A model generated the notes under the pieces. It was not told the origin of the DNA and searched no databases. It saw nothing but the letters and a program-made list of their open reading frames with translations. This document shows, piece by piece, positions 35,546-43,410 of a DNA stretch of 64,000 bases; position 1 is the first letter of the stretch; every line of letters begins with the position of its first letter. Source of the DNA: Arthrobacter sp. MMS18-M83 (GTDB taxonomy: Bacteria; Actinomycetota; Actinomycetes; Actinomycetales; Micrococcaceae); the NCBI RefSeq assembly GCF_026683955.1, contig NZ_CP113343.1, positions 620,001 through 684,000 of the forward strand, read 5' to 3'. Made by a program: the position numbers and the translations under genes.

Positions 35546-36886
35546 CTAGAGAATGCCGAGGTTGCGCTTGAGCTCGTAGGGTGTGACCTGGAGCCGGTAG
35601 TCCTGCCATTCCGCACGCTTGTTGCGCAGGAAGTGGTCAAAGACTTGCTCGCCAAGGATGTCCGCCACCAGCTCTGAATCTTCCATGGCGCGGATGGCAT
35701 CATGGAGGCTCGCCGGCAGCGGGGTGTGGCCCATCGCTCTGCGTTCGGCCGAAGTCAGCGACCAAACGTCGTCCTCCGCGGCAGCCGGAAGTTCGTAGCC
35801 TTCCTCGATGCCCTTGAGCCCGGCGCCCAGCAACACGGCGTACGCCAGGTAAGGGTTGGTGGCAGAGTCGATCCCGCGGTATTCGATCCGCGCGGACTGG
35901 CCTTTGCCCGGCTTGTAGAGCGGCACACGAACCAGTGCGGAGCGGTTGTTGTGTCCCCAGCTCAGGTAGCTCGGGGCTTCGCCGCCACCCCAGAGACGCT
36001 TGTAGGAATTCACGAATTGGTTGGTGACGGCCGTGAATTCCGGGGCGTGCCGGAGGATGCCGGCAATGAACTGGCGTGCGGTCTTGGACAGCTGGAATTC
36101 GGCGCCGGCTTCGTAGAAGGCGTTGGTGTCACCCTCGAACAGTGAGAAGTGCGTGTGCATGCCGGAGCCCGGGTGATCCGTGAAGGGCTTGGGCATGAAC
36201 GTTGCATACGTGCCCTGCTGCAGGGCCACCTCCTTGATGACCGTGCGGAAGGTCATGATGTTGTCCGCAGTCTGGAGGGCGTCCGCGTAGCGGAGATCGA
36301 TCTCATTCTGGCCGGGACCGCCCTCGTGGTGGCTGAACTCCACCGAAATGCCCACGGATTCAAGCATGGTCACGGCAGTGCGGCGGAAATCCTGTGCCAC
36401 GCCACCGGGTACGTGGTCGAAGTAGCCGCCCTCGTCAACGGGAACAGGGACGCCGTTGGGGTCAAGATCCTGGGACTTCAGGAGGTAGAACTCGATCTCG
36501 GGATGCGTGTAGCAGGTGAACCCCATGTCCGCAGCTTTGGCAAGGGTGCGCTTGAGTACGTTCCGGGGATCGGCAGCGGACGGCTCGCCGTCGGGGGTCA
36601 GGATGTCACAGAACATTCTGGAGGTCTGCTCAGTCTCACCGCGCCAGGGCAAGATCTGGAACGTCGAGGGATCTGGCTGGGCCAGCATGTCCGATTCGAA
36701 CACCCGGGCGAGGCCTTCGATGGCCGAGCCATCAAAACCCAGGCCTTCTTCGAAGGCGCCTTCCACTTCTGCAGGGGCCAGTGCCACTGATTTCAGGGAA
36801 CCGACGACGTCGGTAAACCACAAGCGTACGAAGCGCACGTCACGCTCTTCGATAGTTCGCAGAACGAACTCTTGCTGGCGGTCCAT
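35546..36886 (-). CDS. glnA2: Glutamine synthetase type I, second copy without adenylylation tyrosine
   Basis: A 446-residue type I glutamine synthetase of the GlnA2 group. It begins MDRQQEFVLRTIEERDVRFVRLWFTDVVG; the active-site blocks are HPEIEFYLL, GPGQNEIDLRY, and MPKPFTDHPGSGMHTHFSL. The loop that carries the regulatory tyrosine in GlnA1 reads EDDVWSLTSAERRAMG here, with Trp and no Tyr, so GlnE control is unlikely. It is about 28 residues shorter than GlnA1. It is the first gene of a glnA2-glnE operon convergent to the glnA1 region and divergent from panB. Confidence 0.95.
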   Translation of the reverse strand: MDRQQEFVLRTIEERDVRFVRLWFTDVVGSLKSVALAPAEVEGAFEEGLGFDGSAIEGLARVFESDMLAQPDPSTFQILPWRGETEQTSRMFCDILTPDGEPSAADPRNVLKRTLAKAADMGFTCYTHPEIEFYLLKSQDLDPNGVPVPVDEGGYFDHVPGGVAQDFRRTAVTMLESVGISVEFSHHEGGPGQNEIDLRYADALQTADNIMTFRTVIKEVALQQGTYATFMPKPFTDHPGSGMHTHFSLFEGDTNAFYEAGAEFQLSKTARQFIAGILRHAPEFTAVTNQFVNSYKRLWGGGEAPSYLSWGHNNRSALVRVPLYKPGKGQSARIEYRGIDSATNPYLAYAVLLGAGLKGIEEGYELPAAAEDDVWSLTSAERRAMGHTPLPASLHDAIRAMEDSELVADILGEQVFDHFLRNKRAEWQDYRLQVTPYELKRNLGIL

Positions 36887-37065
36887 GGGGCCTCATTTCC
36901 GGGTCAACGTCCATGCCGCGGGTTCGAGGGTTCGAAGCCGACGGCAACTCAGCATTCACTCTACTAAGCATTGGCCCGGAATGGCTGCACCCCCGGTTCG
37001 CGTAACACAGCGTTTACAAATGTGGCGCTCCTCATGCGCCGGTGGCTAGGACGGTCCGTACCGCA

Positions 37066-37071
37066 TACGCT
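37066..37071 (+). promoter_or_regulatory. Candidate -10 of a leaderless panB transcript
   Basis: TACGCT ends 6 nt before the ATG at 37078. No Shine-Dalgarno sequence is present. Confidence 0.45.
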
Positions 37072-37077
37072 CTATTC

Positions 37078-37980
37078 ATGGCCCCAAGCAACAGTTCCGA
37101 TTCCAGCATGCCCGCCGATGTTCCTGCTCCTTACGGAACCGGGCCTGCTGCTGCAGGTCCAGCGGCTGCTTCCGCGCCGAAGGCTCCTGCCAGGATCCGG
37201 ACGCACCACCTTCAACAAGCCAAGGCCAAGGGTGAGCGCTTTGCGATGTTGACCGCCTACGAGCAGTACACGGCTGAAATCTTCGATCAGGCCGGCATCG
37301 AGGTCCTGCTGATTGGCGATTCGGCTTCCAACAATGTCTTCGGAAACGAAACCAGCCTCCCCGTAACGGTCGATGAACTCCTCCCGCTTTGCCGAGCGGT
37401 GGCCCGGTCCGCCAAGCGTGCTCTGGTAGTGGCCGACCTTCCCTTCGGCAGCTACGAAGTCTCGCCGGAGCAGGCAGTGGCAACAGGTGTTCGTTTCCTG
37501 AAGGAAGGGCTGGCTCACGCCGTCAAGATCGAGGGGGGCGCTTTCTACGCGGGAACAGTCCGGGCCATGGTCCAGGCAGGCATTCCCGTCATGGCGCACA
37601 TCGGCTTCACACCCCAGAGCGAACATTCGTTGGGCGGCTACCGCGTCCAAGGCCGGGGCGACGACGCCGCCCGCTTGGTCGAAGACGCAGTTGCCCTGGC
37701 CAACGCCGGAGCGTTCTGTGTGCTCATGGAGATGGTCCCCGCGGAAACTGCAGCCGCCGTCGACGCCGCCATTGAAGTGCCAACCATCGGGATCGGCGCC
37801 GGCAATGCAACTACTGGCCAGGTGCTGGTATGGCAGGACATGGCCGGTCTGCGTGGCGGAAAGATGGCCAAGTTCGTCAAGCAATACGCTGATCTGCGCA
37901 CCACACTCAGCGACGCGGCCAAGGCGTACGCCGACGACGTCAGGTCCGGCCAGTTCCCCGGCCCGGAACACTCTTTCTGA
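37078..37980 (+). CDS. panB: 3-methyl-2-oxobutanoate hydroxymethyltransferase
   Basis: A 300-residue enzyme of pantothenate synthesis that makes ketopantoate from 2-oxoisovalerate and methylene-tetrahydrofolate. The family core starts at about residue 40 ([31 protein letters not shown]), then [14 protein letters not shown] with the metal-binding Asp, AVKIEGG with the catalytic-region Glu, and AHIGFTPQS. The N-terminal 37 residues are Ala/Pro-rich and not part of the core. The ATG at 37078 is preferred to an upstream GTG-type start because a -10 element lies just before it. panC and panD are not adjacent. Confidence 0.94.
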   Translation: MAPSNSSDSSMPADVPAPYGTGPAAAGPAAASAPKAPARIRTHHLQQAKAKGERFAMLTAYEQYTAEIFDQAGIEVLLIGDSASNNVFGNETSLPVTVDELLPLCRAVARSAKRALVVADLPFGSYEVSPEQAVATGVRFLKEGLAHAVKIEGGAFYAGTVRAMVQAGIPVMAHIGFTPQSEHSLGGYRVQGRGDDAARLVEDAVALANAGAFCVLMEMVPAETAAAVDAAIEVPTIGIGAGNATTGQVLVWQDMAGLRGGKMAKFVKQYADLRTTLSDAAKAYADDVRSGQFPGPEHSF

Positions 37981-37984
37981 CGGG

Positions 37985-38149
37985 TCAGTCCTCGTCGTCC
38001 TTGTCCCAGGCTTCGTTGCGGGCTTTGACCTTTTCCAAGGCGTGCTCCGCTTCCTCACGGGTCTTGTAAGGACCGATCAACTGGGTCCAGTCAGACAACG
38101 CGTCCTCTTCGATCTGGTGTGTCTGAACGTTGTACCAGTACTCCGCCAC
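37985..38149 (-). CDS. SPOR-like small protein
   Basis: A 54-residue protein, MAEYWYNVQTHQIEED...WDKDDED. It has the core seen in short SPOR-domain proteins: YWYNVQTHQIEE, then WTQLIGPYKTREEAEHALEKVKARNEAW. The start is GTG at 38149, with GGAGAAAC directly upstream; the stop is 4 bp past the panB stop on the opposite strand. Such short actinobacterial proteins have no signal peptide or membrane anchor, so binding of septal glycan is doubtful. Function is unknown. Confidence 0.82.
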   Translation of the reverse strand: MAEYWYNVQTHQIEEDALSDWTQLIGPYKTREEAEHALEKVKARNEAWDKDDED

Positions 38150-38252
38150 GGTTTCTCCTCTGCGAATCCCGCCGAGGCATTGGCGGGGGTTGTAGCCCTT
38201 CGACCGGGCCGTTATTTAGCAACTTAGTTACTTGCGTCTCGTGCGTCCCTTA

Positions 38253-38258
38253 TATGAT
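38253..38258 (+). promoter_or_regulatory. Candidate -10 of a leaderless map transcript
   Basis: TATGAT, a near-consensus -10, ends 6 nt before the map ATG at 38265. TTGCGT at 38232-38237 is a weak -35 with 15-bp spacing. Confidence 0.55.
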
Positions 38259-38264
38259 CAATCT

Positions 38265-39143
38265 ATGCCTTCTCCCGCCCTGACCGCACCCATCGGCACG
38301 CTCACCCGAGGAACTGTCAGCCCACAGCTACCCGTACCGGCGTCCATCCCGCGTCCGGAGTATGTCGGCAAGCCTGCACCGGCAAAGTTCACCGGCTCAG
38401 AGGTCAAATCGGCGGAAACCATTGAGAAGATCCGCGTCGCAAGCAAGATCGCAGCCCTGGCGATCGTCGAGGTCGGAAAGCACGTCGAGCCCGGCGTCAC
38501 CACGGACCAGTTGGACCGGATCGGCCACGAGTTCCTTCTGGACCACCACGCCTACCCGTCAACTCTTGGCTACCGCGGCTTCCCCAAGTCCCTGTGCTCA
38601 TCCCTCAACGAGGTCATCTGCCACGGCATTCCGGACAGCACCGTAGTGCAAGACGGCGACATCCTGAACATCGACATCACGGCCTACATCAACGGCGTCC
38701 ACGGTGACACCAACTACACCTTCTTGGTGGGAGACGTGGACGAAGAGTCACGCCTGCTGGTTGAACGCACCCAAGAGTCTCTCAACCGTGCCATCAAGGC
38801 CGTGGCTCCCGGCCGCGAAATCAATGTGATCGGCCGTGCTATCCAGTCCTACGCGAAGCGCTTCGGCTATGGCGTGGTCCGCGACTTCACCGGCCACGGT
38901 GTTGGTGAGGCCTTCCACACCGGACTGATCATCCCCCACTATGACGCCGCACCCGCCTACAACACAGTGATCGAGGCGGGCATGGTCTTCACGATTGAGC
39001 CCATGCTCACCCTCGGAACGATCGAATGGGACATGTGGCCCGATGATTGGACCGTAGTCACCCGCGACCACAAGCGGACCGCGCAATTTGAACACACCCT
39101 GTTGGTCACCGAGACCGGCGCCGAAATCCTGACTCTTCCTTAA
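38265..39143 (+). CDS. map: Methionine aminopeptidase, type I (with N-terminal extension)
   Basis: A 292-residue M24 enzyme that removes the initiator methionine. The metal ligands lie in [22 protein letters not shown] (two Asp), [11 protein letters not shown] (His), FTIEPML (Glu) and [10 protein letters not shown] (Glu). [23 protein letters not shown] is the substrate-pocket block. The first 40 residues are a Pro-rich extension ([19 protein letters not shown]), as in actinobacterial MetAP1c, where it is thought to contact the ribosome. The ATG at 38265 is chosen because a TATGAT lies just upstream. Confidence 0.95.
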   Translation: MPSPALTAPIGTLTRGTVSPQLPVPASIPRPEYVGKPAPAKFTGSEVKSAETIEKIRVASKIAALAIVEVGKHVEPGVTTDQLDRIGHEFLLDHHAYPSTLGYRGFPKSLCSSLNEVICHGIPDSTVVQDGDILNIDITAYINGVHGDTNYTFLVGDVDEESRLLVERTQESLNRAIKAVAPGREINVIGRAIQSYAKRFGYGVVRDFTGHGVGEAFHTGLIIPHYDAAPAYNTVIEAGMVFTIEPMLTLGTIEWDMWPDDWTVVTRDHKRTAQFEHTLLVTETGAEILTLP

Positions 39144-39200
39144 GCTCTCCGGAAGGTCACCTGCAGCCGTTCGTGCTGCGACCTGCCCACCCCTCCTGCC

Positions 39201-40018
39201 ATGAACGGAAACGCATTGACCAAGAAGGATGAGAAGATCCACAAGAATGGCCCGCTGATCGGCATCGACGTCGGTGGTACCGGCATCAAGGGCGGCATCG
39301 TCGATCTCAAAAAGGGCAAACTGCTCGGAGACCGCCTGCGCATTCCCACGCCGCAGCCCGCGACGCCCGAAGCTGTCGCCGAGGTGATCGCGCAAATCGT
39401 CGACGAGCTGTCTGCCCGTGAGGACGCCCCTGCCGAGGGTTCGCCCGTTGGAGTAACCTTCCCGGGAATCATCCAGCATGGCGTGGTCCGCTCGGCCGCC
39501 AACGTGGACAAGTCCTGGCTCGACACCGACATTGATTCGCTTCTCACCAAGCGTCTGGATCGCCCCGTCGAGGTCATCAACGACGCCGACGCAGCCGGTC
39601 TTGCGGAAGCCCGCTACGGTGCGGGCGAAGGCGTCGATGGCACCGTCCTCGTCATTACGCTCGGCACCGGTATAGGTTCGGCATTCATCTTCAACGGGCA
39701 CCTGGTGCCCAACGCCGAACTCGGCCACCTCGAGGTGGACGGCCACGACGCTGAAACGAAGGCCTCCGCCGTCGCGCGTGAACGCGACGGCTTGAGCTGG
39801 GAAGAGTACAGCGTGCTGCTGCAGCGCTACCTTTCCCACGTCGAATTCCTGTTCTCCCCGAGCTCTTCATCATCGGTGGCGGTATTTCGAAGCGCTCGGA
39901 TGAGTACTTCCCGCACTTGCACCTGCGCACCCGCATCGTCACGGCGGAACTGAAGAACGACGCCGGAATCGTGGGAGCGGCCCTGGACGTCGCCCTCCAC
40001 CACAAGCTTGCCAAGTAG
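39201..40018 (+). pseudogene. ppgK: Polyphosphate glucokinase, frameshifted
   Basis: A ROK-family glucokinase that phosphorylates glucose with polyphosphate or [22 protein letters not shown] is the phosphate-binding start, [10 protein letters not shown] and [16 protein letters not shown] contain the catalytic Asp region, and VLVITLGTGIGSAFIFNGHLVPNAELGHLE is the second phosphate and sugar-binding part. After HVEFLFSP (about 39859) the reading frame is lost: one base is missing in a run where CCCC-GAG should read CCCCGGAG. The expected end (ELFIIGGGISKRSDEYFPHLHL, then TAELKNDAGIVGAALDVALHHKLAK) continues in the next frame to the TAG at 40016-40018. As written, the product keeps 220 residues and gains a 30-residue wrong tail. 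It may be a real loss or a sequencing error. Confidence 0.85.
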
Positions 40019-40088
40019 CGCGGCAGCATTCCGGATGGACGACGGCTACATCACCGGAGCTGTGCTCCCGGTATCCGGCGGACGATAG
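40019..40088 (+). pseudogene. C-terminal relic of a short-chain dehydrogenase gene
   Basis: Translates as ...AAFRMDDGYITGAVLPVSGGR followed by TAG. This is the classic end of SDR/FabG-type proteins (D-D-x-x-Y-I-T-G-x-x-x-x-V-x-G-G). No catalytic or Rossmann part is found upstream, where the sequence is ppgK. It looks like the remnant of a deleted gene, joined directly after the ppgK stop. Confidence 0.6.
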
Positions 40089-40094
40089 TTGGTG

Positions 40095-40134
40095 CCGGTG
40101 GTGGCTGCGGCTTCCCCTCCGCTGCCACCACCGG
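40095..40134. terminator. Hairpin between ppgK and nrdR
   Basis: Perfect 11-bp stem CCGGTGGTGGC / GCCACCACCGG with an 18-nt loop; no long T-run. It lies between converging genes. Confidence 0.6.
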
Positions 40135-40136
40135 AG

Positions 40137-40649
40137 CTAGAGGGAGCTCTTCTCGGAGCTCTTGCCTTTGGCCCCCTTCGCCGCGTTTTCCGCGGCGGCA
40201 GTTTCAGCCTCGTGGCGTAGGAGCGAAATGGCGGATTCGAAGTCCTCTAGGGATTCGAAGGCTTGATAGACACTGGCAAAACGAAGGTAGGCCACTTCAT
40301 CCAGTTTCTGGAGCGGTCCGAGGATGGCCAAACCGACCTCATGGGCGTCAATTTCGGCTGCACCGGATGAGCGGATGTTCTCCTCGACTTCCTGGGCCAG
40401 CATGGCGAGGTCGTCCTCGGTCACGGGCCGGCCTTGGCAGGCCTTGCGCACGCCGTTGATGATCTTTATCCGGCTGAAGGGTTCTCCCACCCCGGATCGC
40501 TTGATGACAGACAGGCTGGTGGTCTCCACCGTGGTAAAACGGCGTCCGCATTCAGGGCATTGCCGCCGACGGCGGATGGCGGAACCGTCGTCGGCCATTC
40601 GACTGTCCACGACGCGCGAGTCGGGGTTACGGCAGAACGGACAATACAC
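40137..40649 (-). CDS. nrdR: Transcriptional repressor NrdR
   Basis: A 170-residue zinc-ribbon/ATP-cone repressor of ribonucleotide reductase genes. The zinc ribbon is CPFC...[10 protein letters not shown] in residues 3-37. The ATP-cone follows ([29 protein letters not shown]). The C-terminal 20 residues are Ala/Lys/Ser-rich. The start is GTG at 40649, with GGGGGAGG about 6 bp upstream. It is alone, not beside nrd genes, and candidate NrdR boxes lie upstream. Confidence 0.95.
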   Translation of the reverse strand: MYCPFCRNPDSRVVDSRMADDGSAIRRRRQCPECGRRFTTVETTSLSVIKRSGVGEPFSRIKIINGVRKACQGRPVTEDDLAMLAQEVEENIRSSGAAEIDAHEVGLAILGPLQKLDEVAYLRFASVYQAFESLEDFESAISLLRHEAETAAAENAAKGAKGKSSEKSSL

Positions 40650-40715
40650 GCTGGGCCTCCCCCGCTCGGTTCCGGCCCCGGCGTCCTCACGGCAGCATCG
40701 GCCGGGAACGCAAAA

Positions 40716-40742
40716 GGTGCCGGAAGTTTGACTTCCGGCACC
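40716..40742 (-). terminator. Terminator hairpin after hisD / in the nrdR leader
   Basis: Perfect 12-bp stem GGTGCCGGAAGT / ACTTCCGGCACC with a 3-nt loop, followed by TTTTG on the minus strand. It lies between the hisD stop and the nrdR start. Confidence 0.8.
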
Positions 40743-40752
40743 AGTTTACGGC

Positions 40753-40780
40753 TACATAAGGGCTAATGACAAGACTGTAA
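40753..40780 (-). promoter_or_regulatory. Candidate nrdR promoter
   Basis: On the minus strand TTACAG-N16-TATGTA. Transcription would begin at about 40746, right at the edge of the hairpin at 40716-40742. Confidence 0.4.
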
Positions 40781-40796
40781 TTACTATATGTAGTGG
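40781..40796 (-). promoter_or_regulatory. Candidate NrdR box, proximal
   Basis: Minus strand CCACTACATATAGTAA, close to the NrdR box consensus ACACTATATATAGTGT. Confidence 0.55.
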
Positions 40797-40802
40797 TTGT
40801 TA

Positions 40803-40818
40803 CCCATACATGTAGTGG
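40803..40818 (-). promoter_or_regulatory. Candidate NrdR box, distal
   Basis: Minus strand CCACTACATGTATGGG, a weaker match, with the same CCACTACAT start as the proximal box and exactly 22 bp from it. It ends at the hisD stop codon. Confidence 0.45.
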
Positions 40819-42192
40819 TTAGGCACCCGCAAAGCGGATCTTGACCGCGTCGCCGTGGCCGGGAAGGTCCTCGGCATCAGCAAGACTCACAATGTGCTTG
40901 CTGACCTCCTCCAAGGCAGCCTTGTTGTAGTTGATGACCTGGACAGCGCGGAGGAATGTTGTCACGTTCAGGCCCGAAGAGAAGGCAGCGGTACCACTCG
41001 TGGGCAACACATGGTTGGAGCCTGCACAGTAGTCGCCGAGGCTGACTGGGCTGTAGTCCCCCACGAAAATCGCCCCCGCGTTGCGGATTCTTGCCGCGAC
41101 GGCGGCTGCATCCGCCGTCATGATTTCCAAGTGTTCGGCTGCGTACGCATCGCAGACCGCAATGCCCTGCTCGAGATCGTCAACCAACACCACGCCTGAT
41201 TGCGGTCCGGACAATGCTGTGCGTACCCGTTCGCCGTGTTTGGTGGTGCCTGACTGGAATGCGAGTTCCCGCCGCACGGCCGAGGCGAGTTCCTCGGAAT
41301 CGGTGATCAGCACGGAGGCCGCTTTGGGGTCGTGCTCAGCCTGGCTGATGAGGTCCGCAGCCACGAGCGCCGGGCGGGCGGACGCGTCAGCCAAGATGGC
41401 GATCTCCGTGGTGCCCGCCTCCGAGTCGATCCCCACGACGCCTTTGACCAGACGCTTGGCGGTGGCCACGAAGATGTTGCCGGGGCCCGTCACAACATCC
41501 ACGGGTTCGATGGACTGTTCATGGCCGGCTCCCGGGATCCCGAAGGCAAACGAAGCGATCGCCTGGGCACCTCCGATGCCATAAACTTCGTCAATTCCCA
41601 GCAGTGCGGCAGCGGCCAGGATGGTTGGGTGGGGCAAGCCGCCAAAGTCCTTCTGGGGCGGGGAGGCCAATGCGATGGATGTGACTCCGGCAGCCAGCGC
41701 CGGAACGACGTTCATGATCACGGAGGACGGGTACACGGCCAACCCGCCCGGAACGTACAGTCCCACCCGGCCCACGGGTACCCAATTCTGGCTGACGACG
41801 GCGCCGTCCCCCAGTTCCACGTGGACGCTCGCCGGCCGCTGGCCGTCGGCGAAACGACGGGCACGGCTGATGGATTCCTCCAGGGCGGCACGGACAGCCG
41901 GATCCAGGTTTTCGAGGGCAGCGGCGAGGGCGGCAGCGGGCACGCGGGGGTGGGACTGTTCCACGCCGTCGAACGCCAGGGCCAACTCACCAAGCGCTTC
42001 AAAACCCCGGGAGCGGACGGCGCTGATGATATCCAGGACCTTTTGCTCTGCGTCCGCCATGGTCTGATGCTCCGCCCGGGGCACCGCGGCGCGCAGTTCC
42101 GCCAAGCTCAGCGACCGTCCGCGCAAGTCGATACGACGGAAGTCCAGGGGCTGGGCAGGGGTGTCGGCAGAATTCTCCGGAGAAATGGTCAC
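40819..42192 (-). CDS. hisD: Histidinol dehydrogenase
   Basis: A 457-residue zinc enzyme that performs the last two steps of histidine synthesis, histidinol to histidine. Visible blocks are [40 protein letters not shown] (catalytic region) and [18 protein letters not shown]. The start is GTG at 42192, 9 bp after the stop of a membrane protein gene on the same strand. The other his genes are not in the window. A strong hairpin follows downstream. Confidence 0.96.
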   Translation of the reverse strand: MTISPENSADTPAQPLDFRRIDLRGRSLSLAELRAAVPRAEHQTMADAEQKVLDIISAVRSRGFEALGELALAFDGVEQSHPRVPAAALAAALENLDPAVRAALEESISRARRFADGQRPASVHVELGDGAVVSQNWVPVGRVGLYVPGGLAVYPSSVIMNVVPALAAGVTSIALASPPQKDFGGLPHPTILAAAALLGIDEVYGIGGAQAIASFAFGIPGAGHEQSIEPVDVVTGPGNIFVATAKRLVKGVVGIDSEAGTTEIAILADASARPALVAADLISQAEHDPKAASVLITDSEELASAVRRELAFQSGTTKHGERVRTALSGPQSGVVLVDDLEQGIAVCDAYAAEHLEIMTADAAAVAARIRNAGAIFVGDYSPVSLGDYCAGSNHVLPTSGTAAFSSGLNVTTFLRAVQVINYNKAALEEVSKHIVSLADAEDLPGHGDAVKIRFAGA

Positions 42193-42201
42193 CAGATCAT
42201 T

Positions 42202-42747
42202 TTACGGGGCGTGGGGCGATGCCTCCGGCTGCTTTCCCATCAGCCCGAAAAGAGTCAGGAGAAAAGTCACCAGGGCCGTCGCTCCCGGCCACAGCAAAAG
42301 CACCGCCATTGCCCGCAAGGTGAAGCCTTCACTTCCACTCGTTGCGGCGCTGGAAGGGGGGCCCCACCACTGCGCCGCGAGCAGGCCAACTTGCCAAGCC
42401 ACCAGCGCGCCAGCCAAGCCACCGAGAACAGCGAGGAAAGTCCTCATGCCCTGGCCCGGCATCAGTACCTTGCTGTCCAGCAGGACCGCCGTGAAGCAGC
42501 CGGCAAGAAGCAGAAGCCCGGCCAAGACCAAGTCCCTCGGAAATCGACCCGCAGCAGCGGAGGGATCGGCGAGGGCGGAATTTCCGGAAATCAGGTTGAG
42601 TCCGCCCGGAGCCAACAGCCACCATGCCAGGCCCAGTCCGATGCCCGAGGCGGCCGGCACGGCGAGCCATAACCACCATCTGCGGTCTCGCGGGTCCGTG
42701 TCCGCCGCGGGGACGGATTCGAGGAGGTTCGATGTTGGCTTGGTCAT
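42202..42747 (-). CDS. Membrane protein of unknown function upstream of hisD
   Basis: A 181-residue protein with four hydrophobic segments, near 24-46, 71-91, 100-124 and 143-168. The N-terminal 22 residues are polar (TKPTSNLLESVPAADTDPRD). Two Trp-rich spots (RRWWLWLAVPAASG and AAQWWGPPSS) lie at the membrane edges. It resembles DUF2567-type actinobacterial membrane proteins, but I cannot confirm this. It is probably in one operon with hisD, which starts 9 bp downstream. Confidence 0.78.
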   Translation of the reverse strand: MTKPTSNLLESVPAADTDPRDRRWWLWLAVPAASGIGLGLAWWLLAPGGLNLISGNSALADPSAAAGRFPRDLVLAGLLLLAGCFTAVLLDSKVLMPGQGMRTFLAVLGGLAGALVAWQVGLLAAQWWGPPSSAATSGSEGFTLRAMAVLLLWPGATALVTFLLTLFGLMGKQPEASPHAP

Positions 42748-42864
42748 GACACAAACATTAACAAACGTTTCTGGACGCTCAACAAGCGAGCACCCCGGCA
42801 GGTGGCGGAATACGCTGAACCCACCAGCGTTAATACCAATACGTCATGCAGGAGATCGAGCAAA

Positions 42865-43365
42865 GTGGCTTCGGAAGAATCGGCTTTTGAAGGAACCTTC
42901 AAGCAAATGTTCCGCCGGCATGCCGCCGGGGTTGCCATCATCACTGCCGACTTCAATGGCAAGCCTTTCGGATTCACCGCGACGTCGGTGGCGTCACTGT
43001 CGGCAGAGCCCCCGCGTTTTACGTTCAACATGTCGCGCAGTTCCAGTTCCTGGCCCGCGGTGGCGAATTCCACGTACATCGGCCTGCACATGCTGGGCCT
43101 TGAGAACCAAGCGCTTGCCGACCGTTTCGCGCGCACCCAGGAACGGTTTGAAGGCGATCACTGGGAACCTGGACCCTTCGATGTCCCCATCCTGAAGAAC
43201 GTGGCCGGTTGGTTGATCGGCAAGATCCAGATGCGCCTGTCCTTCGAAAACAACGCGATCGTGGTGGTGGAGGTTGTCGACGGGCTTGTTGGCGACGACG
43301 ACGCTCCCCTGCTCTACCACTCCGGCTCTTACAGCCAACCGGTCCCGCTCGACTACGAAATCTGA
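42865..43365 (+). CDS. Flavin reductase family protein
   Basis: A 166-residue split-barrel flavin reductase. Family blocks are RRHAAGVAIITADFNGKPFGFTATSVASLS in the first 45 residues, then PPRFTFNMSRSSSSW and the C-terminal HSGSYSQP. Such proteins reduce FMN or FAD with NAD(P)H, often for a monooxygenase partner; no partner is next to it. The GTG at 42865 is chosen for the GGAGA about 9 bp upstream and the family length. It is divergent from the hisD operon and converges on dnaE. Confidence 0.88.
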   Translation: MASEESAFEGTFKQMFRRHAAGVAIITADFNGKPFGFTATSVASLSAEPPRFTFNMSRSSSSWPAVANSTYIGLHMLGLENQALADRFARTQERFEGDHWEPGPFDVPILKNVAGWLIGKIQMRLSFENNAIVVVEVVDGLVGDDDAPLLYHSGSYSQPVPLDYEI

Positions 43366-43410
43366 GTAGCCAAGCGTCGCCGGCTGGCCGGTTCAGGTGG
43401 TCGCGCGCAA

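Noticed and set aside
36905..36950. tRNA-like GGTTCGA sequences upstream of glnA2
   Set aside because: No cloverleaf with paired arms can be drawn around them.
39858..39866. Programmed -1 frameshift in ppgK
   Set aside because: No X-XXY-YYZ slippery site and no clear stimulatory structure were seen; a one-base loss or sequencing error is simpler.
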